Source: Bacteroidota bacterium (GTDB taxonomy: Bacteria; Bacteroidota; Bacteroidia; Bacteroidales; Dysgonomonadaceae). Taken from it: 64,000 bases of DNA. Shown here one piece after another: positions 58,645-64,000 of this stretch. The stretch covers positions 1 through 64,000 of the forward strand of contig JAEWQF010000027.1 in the NCBI GenBank assembly GCA_023399295.1. The letters run 5' to 3'. The notes beneath the pieces are model-generated. The model made no database searches, was not told the DNA's origin, and was given only the letters and a program-made list of their open reading frames with translations. The position numbers were made by a program, and so were the translations under genes. Within the stretch, counting starts at the first letter, position 1, and the number at the start of each line of letters is the position of its first letter.

Positions 58645-60909
58645 TTACATTACAAGTACTTTTCTGGCGCTCTGCGTACCGTCGGTTGTTTTGACCCTGA
58701 CAACATAGACTCCTCTGGGGAGGTGTGCAGCAGGGAATGAGGCTCTGTTCATACTCTTCTCTGCGCGCCCTTCGAGAATTTTCTGTCCGGAAACGTAAAA
58801 GAGCTCCCATTCCAACAGTTCGTAGTTTGATTCAATGAAGATACGGCTTACTTCTGCACCATAGTAGGCTGCGATCTTCGGTTCTTCCTTGTCGGGGTGT
58901 ACCGACAGGTTTGTCTTCCCGATCACATAGGGAGCAATCAGTAGCGAGGTGTTGACCGGATTCTCGATGTTCTCTGACGAACGCTCCCATCTGTTGCCAT
59001 TGTACATCCAGGCTGTCGAGACCTTCCCCGATCCAATTGCACGCGGTTCAGCGTTAAAGACCGTAAATCCCCTGGAAGTGCCATTGGCATCATAGTATGA
59101 GATGTAAAAAGTACCAGTCAATTGTTGCGGGGTGTCGAAAGCGATGTAGTTTTCAATGCTGTATCGCATGTTTCTGACGGCTGTGGAAAAACCGCCGCCA
59201 CCAAAATATTGGTAACTGTAACTGTAATCTTGCTCATATATCCGCATTTCCGGCTTCTCCTTACCGGTATAAATCCTGATTTTGATCGCGTTGTTCAACA
59301 TGTTGCTTGTTGCGGGTGAAGAGATAAACACCCCCTCAAGCAACACTGTTTCCTTGGCTTGAAACTCCTCGGCAAATTCAGAGTATCCGAAAGCATTGTT
59401 GGTGGCGAACATCGGTACCGACTGATGGAGGGTCTCAACCGGTTTTTCATTGATGCCAAAATTCATGCTTCTGCTGTATGGGTTGTTGGCTTGCGGTTGA
59501 TAGCCACCCAGCTGTGTGGCCTGTGTGCCGGATGGGTCGAGGTAGTGGTTGATGGGGATGGGATTGTCCAGTGAATCGGATACATTCCAGAACTTGTTGA
59601 GTGACGCATAGACATCAGGCCCTCGCGGTGAAGAACACATCGACACACCCCCGGTTAATGTGCCCACGATGCGCTTCTGGTGGTCCAGCAGGGGTGAACC
59701 CGAGGAGCCTCCCTCAGTGGCTCCTGTATCCCATGCATTCACAGACCAGTGGGCATTGGGTTTCATGTTGTATTTCGATCCCGGAAAAGAGGTGATGGAG
59801 AGGGATCCCTCTTCAACAGCCACCTTCTTGATACCACCATTGGGGTGATGTATGCCGTGAAATGGAGCCTTGGGCGTGGATGTTGCATCCCATCCCAGGT
59901 AATAGGGCTGGTATGAGGGTGGAGGTGTCTCTTTGAAACGAAGCAGCGAGATGTCGTGTCGTTCACTGATCACCAGTGAATCGGCCGAGGCCATCGTCAT
60001 CTGGAGGGGCCCTCTGATGTCGTCATCACAGAGTGGCGACTGGTAGTGAAAGAATGCGACAATCGTACCTGCAACCATGTCATATTTTCTGTTGGCGAGG
60101 AACCGTGCATCATAATCATTGTTCAGGCAGTGCGTTGCCGTTAAAAGGTAGGGGGCACCATCTTCCGAGGTGTTGTTTACCAATGATCCGGTGCAGTAGG
60201 TGGTTCCATTGATGATCAATCCCACCACACCGCTTCCGGGAAGGATGTCTTCCGGGTAACAGACAATGTTTGGATGGCACTTCTGAACAGGATCGCGTGG
60301 CTCTGTGGCACGGAAGATACCACGAAAGTCATGGTTCACCTCGCCGATCTCTATCTCACCGGGAAAGAGCGCATCCAGTGGCTCCTGGTACTCCACGATC
60401 AGCTCATCGCCACCGATAGGCTGAACCGGAAGCATCCCCAGCTCGCTGTTGTTCTCTTCCGTAAAGGAACCCAGTATCTCCGTCTGATCGCCGTTGTAGA
60501 CAAATACACGCCCACCGGGGGGGAGTTTGAACCTGGAGAAGAGGATGTTGAGTGAATAGGCTCCCTTTGAGCGGATGCCCACCCGCCAGATCTTCATGTT
60601 TTCCCATTGGAACGTGATGCCTGCATTCTCGGGGCGGAGGAACCGGTGAAATTTGTGGGCAAAATGAAGGCTTCTGAAGGATGACTCCTCCTGTGCCGAC
60701 CGCCACAATTCAGCCTCATTGCTAAGAGGAGGCATCTCCACGAACAATTCTGCTGTCGCAGACAGGGAACGCATGCCGTGCTGGACCTCAAGAGGCAATG
60801 GTTTGCCACCATGGCTGATTTGTCCCCATGTTGCATGAGACAAGAGTGAGGCCATGAGGAAAAAAGTCCATTTCAGGAGGCTGGGTGGACAGGTGCGCGG
60901 ATGATCCAT
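58645..60909 (-). CDS. Secreted trypsin-like (lysyl endopeptidase-type) protease with T9SS sorting domain
   Basis: The 754-residue protein has a signal peptide (FFLMASLLSHATWGQ), an N-terminal propeptide-like beta domain, a trypsin-fold domain with His260 (LTATHC), Asp319 (RHDISLLRF) and Ser403 (GGSSGSPLLD), a beta-sandwich middle domain, and a C-terminal domain of about 80 residues ending RGVYVVRVKTTDGTQSARKVLVM. This end is the type A sorting signal of the type IX secretion system, so the protease should be exported to the surface or medium. GGSSGSP rather than GDSGGP resembles the lysyl endopeptidase branch. The ATG at 60909 is chosen because a -7 promoter box lies upstream at 61022-61029. 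Confidence 0.88.
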   Translation of the reverse strand: MDHPRTCPPSLLKWTFFLMASLLSHATWGQISHGGKPLPLEVQHGMRSLSATAELFVEMPPLSNEAELWRSAQEESSFRSLHFAHKFHRFLRPENAGITFQWENMKIWRVGIRSKGAYSLNILFSRFKLPPGGRVFVYNGDQTEILGSFTEENNSELGMLPVQPIGGDELIVEYQEPLDALFPGEIEIGEVNHDFRGIFRATEPRDPVQKCHPNIVCYPEDILPGSGVVGLIINGTTYCTGSLVNNTSEDGAPYLLTATHCLNNDYDARFLANRKYDMVAGTIVAFFHYQSPLCDDDIRGPLQMTMASADSLVISERHDISLLRFKETPPPSYQPYYLGWDATSTPKAPFHGIHHPNGGIKKVAVEEGSLSITSFPGSKYNMKPNAHWSVNAWDTGATEGGSSGSPLLDHQKRIVGTLTGGVSMCSSPRGPDVYASLNKFWNVSDSLDNPIPINHYLDPSGTQATQLGGYQPQANNPYSRSMNFGINEKPVETLHQSVPMFATNNAFGYSEFAEEFQAKETVLLEGVFISSPATSNMLNNAIKIRIYTGKEKPEMRIYEQDYSYSYQYFGGGGFSTAVRNMRYSIENYIAFDTPQQLTGTFYISYYDANGTSRGFTVFNAEPRAIGSGKVSTAWMYNGNRWERSSENIENPVNTSLLIAPYVIGKTNLSVHPDKEEPKIAAYYGAEVSRIFIESNYELLEWELFYVSGQKILEGRAEKSMNRASFPAAHLPRGVYVVRVKTTDGTQSARKVLVM

Positions 60910-61021
60910 GAGATGATATGGTTTCAGATGATGACCATTTGCTTTTCTGTTGTCTGCATTTTGCGGGGAGTGGGACTGTTTGTATGGCTCCACTACCCGT
61001 ATCGGTATTGATACAGCGTTA

Positions 61022-61029
61022 CAAATATA
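61022..61029 (-). promoter_or_regulatory. -7 promoter box TATATTTG of the protease gene
   Basis: Exact TAnnTTTG on the minus strand, giving a leader of about 105 nt before the ATG at 60909; no clear -33 box. Confidence 0.45.
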
Positions 61030-61090
61030 ACTCTTTTTAAGAAAATGGACTGCTTTTGCAGCAATTTTATGCTGCTCTCTCCTGCCTGGT

Positions 61091-62201
61091 CTACTCCCCG
61101 CCAAACTCCATCAGATAGGCTTTGATGAAATCATCCAGGTCGCCATCCATCACACCATTCACATCCGATGTCTGGAAGTTGGTGCGGTGATCTTTCACCC
61201 GTCGGTCGTCGAAGACATAGCTGCGGATTTGTGATCCCCATTCAATCTTCTTCTTCCCTGCCTCAATGACAGCCTGGGCGGCACGTCGCTTCTCCAGTTC
61301 TATCTCATAAAGCTGTGACTTAAGCAGTCGCAAGGCATTCTCTCGATTGCCCATTTGTGAACGACTCTCTGTGTTTTCAATCACAATCTCCTGCTCTTCC
61401 CCTGTATCGGAGTCCTTGTAGAAGTAGTGGAGCCTGACACCCGTCTCTACCTTGTTTACATTCTGGCCCCCTGCTCCGGAAGATCGGAAGGTGTCCCAGC
61501 TCAGGTTGGCAGCGTTCACCTCTATCTCGATGGTGTCATCCACCAGGGGGACCACGAAGATGGAGGCAAAGGAGGTCATCCGTTTGCCCTGCGCATTGTA
61601 GGGTGAGACACGCACCAGCCGGTGCACCCCATTCTCACTCTTCAGGAATCCATAAGCCAGTTCCCCCTCCACCTGTAGCGTGGCTGTCTTGATGCCGGCA
61701 TCGTCGCCATCCTGCCAATTGGTGACTGTTGTCTTGTAGCGCTTGCTTTCGCACCAGCGCTGGTACATGCGAAAGAGCATCGATGCCCAGTCCTGGCTTT
61801 CGGTGCCACCGGCGCCGGCGTTGATCTTCAGCACCGCTCCCAGCTTGTCTTCCTCACGGCGAAGCATGTTCTTCAACTCCAGTTCTTCAATCAGTTGAAC
61901 TGCTTCGGTATACTGGACATCTACCTCCTCTTCCGAGACGATTCCTTCCTTCACGAAATCGAAAGCGAGTTGCAGCTCATCGGCCGCAGCCTTCACCTCT
62001 TCGTAGGCGCTGATCCAGAATTTCAGCTCCCGTACCACCTTCATCTGTTTTTCTGCCGCTTTGGCGTCGTTCCAGAAATCGGGTGACTGGACGCGTAACT
62101 CTTCTTCTTCTAATTGGATTCTCTTTGCATCGACGTCAAAGATACCCCCTCAGCGCGTGCTCGCGCTCCAACACATCTTTCAGTTGGTCTGCCGTTATCA
62201 T
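61091..62201 (-). CDS. prfB: Peptide chain release factor 2 (with programmed +1 frameshift)
   Basis: RF2 ends translation at UGA and UAA. The gene starts at the ATG at 62201 and reads 21 codons (MITADQLKDVLEREHALRGYL) to an in-frame TGA at 62138-62136. Shifting +1 there joins the remaining 348 codons, giving 369 residues, the normal RF2 length. The body has the GGQ motif in SGAGGQNVNKVETGVRLHY and the stop-codon reading motif as SPY (RVSPYNAQGKR) where E. coli has SPF. A model starting at the ATG at 62044 would lose the whole first domain and is wrong. The low-RF2 condition favours the shift, so the gene regulates itself. Confidence 0.95.
62135..62150 (-). promoter_or_regulatory. RF2 recoding site (SD-like element, slippery CTT, UGA C)
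   Basis: The minus strand reads AGGGGGTATCTTTGAC, identical to the E. coli prfB site: an internal Shine-Dalgarno-like AGGGGG, three bases, the slippery CTT codon, then the TGA with C as the following base. The eight bases TATCTTTG inside it also match the Bacteroidota -7 box. Confidence 0.95.
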
Positions 62202-62231
62202 GATTGTTCTATTGTTTTTTTATTTGAAATG

Positions 62232-62239
62232 CAAAAGTA
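62232..62239 (-). promoter_or_regulatory. -7 promoter box TACTTTTG of prfB
   Basis: Exact TAnnTTTG on the minus strand, 30 nt before the prfB ATG; the -33 box is not evident. Confidence 0.5.
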
Positions 62240-62272
62240 CAAAAAAGATGCACACGCTCCTATCCCCACGTT

Positions 62273-63097
62273 CTATCCCTTTTCGGCTTCAACCGGATCG
62301 GGCAGGGTGGTGTTCTCTTCCCTCCATACCGCCCTGTTGTTCGTCTCATTTGCTTTCCTACGCTCTTTGTCTCTCTTTCTGTCTGCCGAGTGGGGCGGAT
62401 CCACTGTCAGTAGCAGCTCCTTCAACGGGTTGCTCACTGACCTGCTCACGGTTTCCGGATTCTGCCCATTCGCATTTGGTCGATTCATCTCCTTGTTGAG
62501 TGAGCCATTTCTTGTATCGGTATGGATCGGCAACGTCGGGATGCGCTTGCCCTCCTTCTCTTGCTGTGTCACCTCTGCCTCGATCCTGCTCTCTTTCAGC
62601 ACCCTGCCACCGTGCAGGTAACGTGCCGCATAATAGGGTTCATTTGAGGAGGAGATGATCACGCCATAGCTTGTGGAAGCATGAATGAACCGGAATATTC
62701 CATTCGAGCGTACTTCCGTCACAATCCCCACATGACCCACAACACCATTGCGGGCTCTTCCCTCAAAAAAGACGAGATCTCCTTTTTTAAGATCGCTTTT
62801 TTTTGCAATTGTCGGAAATTGTTTTCCCTGTGCCACGGAGCTGGATCCCAGGGTGTACCCAAACGCTTCGAATACAAAGGAGGTGAACCCGGAGCAATCG
62901 AAGGCATAGGGTCCTCTGCCTGCATAGCGGTAGGGTTTACCCAGATACTTCTTACCGTAATCGATCAGCTTCTCCTCCATACCTTTGAAGGTATTGTCGG
63001 ATGCCAACCGGTGACTGGTGCCGCAGGAAACAGCAATGGATGCCAGCAGGAGGGATAGGATCAGTTGGAAACAAATGCGCTTACTGGTTGCTTTCAA
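62273..63097 (-). CDS. NlpC/P60-family cell-wall peptidase lipoprotein
   Basis: The 274-residue protein has a lipoprotein signal ending SIAVSC (Cys25) and an NlpC/P60 domain at about residues 40-165. The catalytic Cys is in YAFDCSGFTSFVF, the His in VGHVGIVTEV and the third residue in FIHAST. Such enzymes cut stem-peptide bonds in peptidoglycan. The C-terminal 95 residues are charged, low-complexity and rich in Arg, Glu and Asn, without a recognised domain. It lies 71 nt upstream of prfB, in the same direction. Confidence 0.9.
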   Translation of the reverse strand: MKATSKRICFQLILSLLLASIAVSCGTSHRLASDNTFKGMEEKLIDYGKKYLGKPYRYAGRGPYAFDCSGFTSFVFEAFGYTLGSSSVAQGKQFPTIAKKSDLKKGDLVFFEGRARNGVVGHVGIVTEVRSNGIFRFIHASTSYGVIISSSNEPYYAARYLHGGRVLKESRIEAEVTQQEKEGKRIPTLPIHTDTRNGSLNKEMNRPNANGQNPETVSRSVSNPLKELLLTVDPPHSADRKRDKERRKANETNNRAVWREENTTLPDPVEAEKG

Positions 63098-63123
63098 TGA
63101 GATGCTGTTCGTTTATAGAAATA

Positions 63124-63131
63124 CAAAAATA
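63124..63131 (-). promoter_or_regulatory. -7 promoter box TATTTTTG of the NlpC/P60 gene
   Basis: Exact TAnnTTTG on the minus strand, 26 nt before the ATG; no clear -33 box. Confidence 0.45.
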
Positions 63132-63297
63132 GATAAAATAGCACTGACAGCAGCTGATTTATCTTTTTTTAGATCTGATCGATGTTGTCACAGCACCCGA
63201 ATCGATGTTGTATCTGGTGTGACTTGTGATTCAACTGATCGCTTCTGTCACAAAATATCCGTATCTTGCAGCCGGAAATAATGAATTGGAAGGAAGG

Positions 63298-63903
63298 ATG
63301 AAACAACTTAAAAATATCGTATTCGATTTCGGTGGGGTGCTGATCGACTGGAACCCTGTTTATCTTTATCGTGGGGTGTTTGAGACAGAGGAAGAGATGC
63401 ACTACTTCCTCTCTCATATCTGCCGTTACGATTGGAACCTGAAACAGGATGCCGGGCGATCCATCGCAGTGGCTACACTTGCATTGCAGGAACAACACCC
63501 CGAGTATGCGGAAGAGATCGGCTACTATTATGGCCGATGGGAGGAAATGTTGGGTGGCACCATTGAAGAGAATGTCCGCCTTGTGGAACCACTCAAAGCC
63601 AACTATAAGGTATATGGACTCACAAACTGGTCGGCAGAAACACTTCCTTTGGCGATGCAGCGGTATGATTTTTTTTCCAGACTCGACGGGATGGTGGTTT
63701 CAGGTGTTGAGCGGATCGTCAAACCCGATCCGGAGTTGTATCGGATCCTGCTGAATCGGTATGATCTCAAAGCAGAAGAATCACTGTTTATCGATGACAA
63801 TGCGGCCAACATTGAAACAGCGCAACAGTTGGGGTTCCATGCGGTGCATCTCACTCCCGATCTCAATCTGGAAGCATATCTGAGAACCCGACAGATCCTT
63901 TAG
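63298..63903 (+). CDS. HAD-family phosphatase (YihX-like)
   Basis: The 201-residue protein begins MKQLKNIVFDFGGVLIDWNP with the nucleophile Asp (DFGGV), then GLTNWS near residue 108 (motif II), VKPDPELYRILLNRY near 140 (motif III Lys) and FIDDNAANIETAQQLG near 164 (motif IV). A helical cap of about 60 residues follows motif I, as in the YihX sugar-phosphatase group. The ATG at 63298 directly follows a good ribosome site (AAGGAAGG). The substrate is probably a sugar phosphate, but this is only by family. Confidence 0.9.
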   Translation: MKQLKNIVFDFGGVLIDWNPVYLYRGVFETEEEMHYFLSHICRYDWNLKQDAGRSIAVATLALQEQHPEYAEEIGYYYGRWEEMLGGTIEENVRLVEPLKANYKVYGLTNWSAETLPLAMQRYDFFSRLDGMVVSGVERIVKPDPELYRILLNRYDLKAEESLFIDDNAANIETAQQLGFHAVHLTPDLNLEAYLRTRQIL

Positions 63904-63913
63904 TGGAGGTTGC

Positions 63914-64000
63914 TCAACGGTCGAAACGATAATGGTGCAACAGGGGGTGAGCTTCACCGGCAAGGAGTCTAAGCACAAGCTCCATCCCCTGCACCGAGAA
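63914..64000 (-). CDS. 3' end of a minus-strand gene cut by the window edge
   Basis: From the right edge the minus strand is open for 28 codons to a TGA at 63916-63914, ending AGEAHPLLHHYRFDR. The composition looks coding and it is convergent with the HAD gene, 10 nt away. Too little is present to name a family; it could also be chance. Confidence 0.4.
   Translation of the reverse strand, partial: FSVQGMELVLRLLAGEAHPLLHHYRFDR

Noticed and set aside
61091..62044. prfB read as a single frame starting at 62044
   Set aside because: It would remove most of RF2 domain 1, whose sequence continues upstream in the +1 frame through the canonical recoding site to an ATG at 62201.

Overview
The window is a stretch of a Bacteroidota chromosome, most likely Bacteroidales and plausibly Dysgonomonadaceae-like (Proteiniphilum/Petrimonas type; the family is inferred). 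The evidence: many genes are preceded by the Bacteroidota promoter box TAnnTTTG, three times with a TTTG box exactly 19 nt upstream. There is a type IX secretion C-terminal domain on a secreted protease, a NigD-like lipoprotein, PF13568-type outer-membrane barrels, a succinylornithine-type ArgF', and LpxK/LptB, which imply a Gram-negative LPS envelope. Almost everything is ordinary core chromosome. Only the first ~0.6 kb, downstream of tRNA-Phe, is clearly more AT-rich and looks accessory: an AbiEi-type antitoxin/regulator gene with an in-frame stop.

Layout, left to right. 0-0.8 kb: AbiEi-like pseudogene and tRNA-Phe. 0.85-5.6 kb (minus): thiL-punA-lpxK-sppA, tightly packed. 5.6-8.5 kb (plus): ECF sigma factor, a fused anti-sigma-like/outer-membrane barrel protein and a NigD-like lipoprotein, closed by a terminator. 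8.5-16.1 kb (plus): membrane protein, smpB, GATE-domain protein, metH, threonine aldolase, a 25-copy 7-bp repeat, UPF0316 protein. 16.1-20.9 kb (minus): zinc-ribbon protein, mazG, dsbD, catalase. 21-27.3 kb (plus): dnaB, a four-LysM/periplasmic-binding fusion with an OM barrel, then an ArsR-DUF6132-thioredoxin-DUF302 operon rich in cysteines. 27.3-39.2 kb: GH2 beta-galactosidase, U32 protein, gamma carbonic anhydrase, aminopeptidase P, folB, lptB-ruvX-def, and pgl/zwf for the oxidative pentose phosphate branch. 39.3-40.5 kb: rpsF-rpsR-rplI with a textbook promoter and terminator. 40.6-44.1 kb (minus): pta, a 3-hydroxyacyl-CoA-dehydrogenase-like gene with a degenerate active site, and ackA, behind a long leader containing two copies of a structured element. 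44.1-52.4 kb (minus): an eight-gene arginine operon (GNAT acyltransferase, argG, argC, argD, argF', argB, argE, argH) that can take glutamate to arginine through N-succinylated intermediates. 52.8-58.6 kb (plus): KamA-family radical SAM enzyme, parA-parB, DUF5683 protein, LysM lytic transglycosylase. 58.6-63.1 kb (minus): T9SS-secreted trypsin-like protease, prfB with a canonical +1 recoding site, NlpC/P60 lipoprotein. 63.3 kb (plus): HAD phosphatase, then the 3' end of a minus-strand gene at the right edge.

The most promising unexplained signals are the tandem structured leader of pta, the cysteine-rich ArsR/DUF6132/thioredoxin/DUF302 operon, the active-site-less dehydrogenase between pta and ackA, and the short-unit (7-8 bp) tandem repeats in intergenic gaps. 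No transposase, prophage, CRISPR array or rRNA was seen. Everything here is read by eye: family names rest on recognised motifs and gene order, not on database searches.
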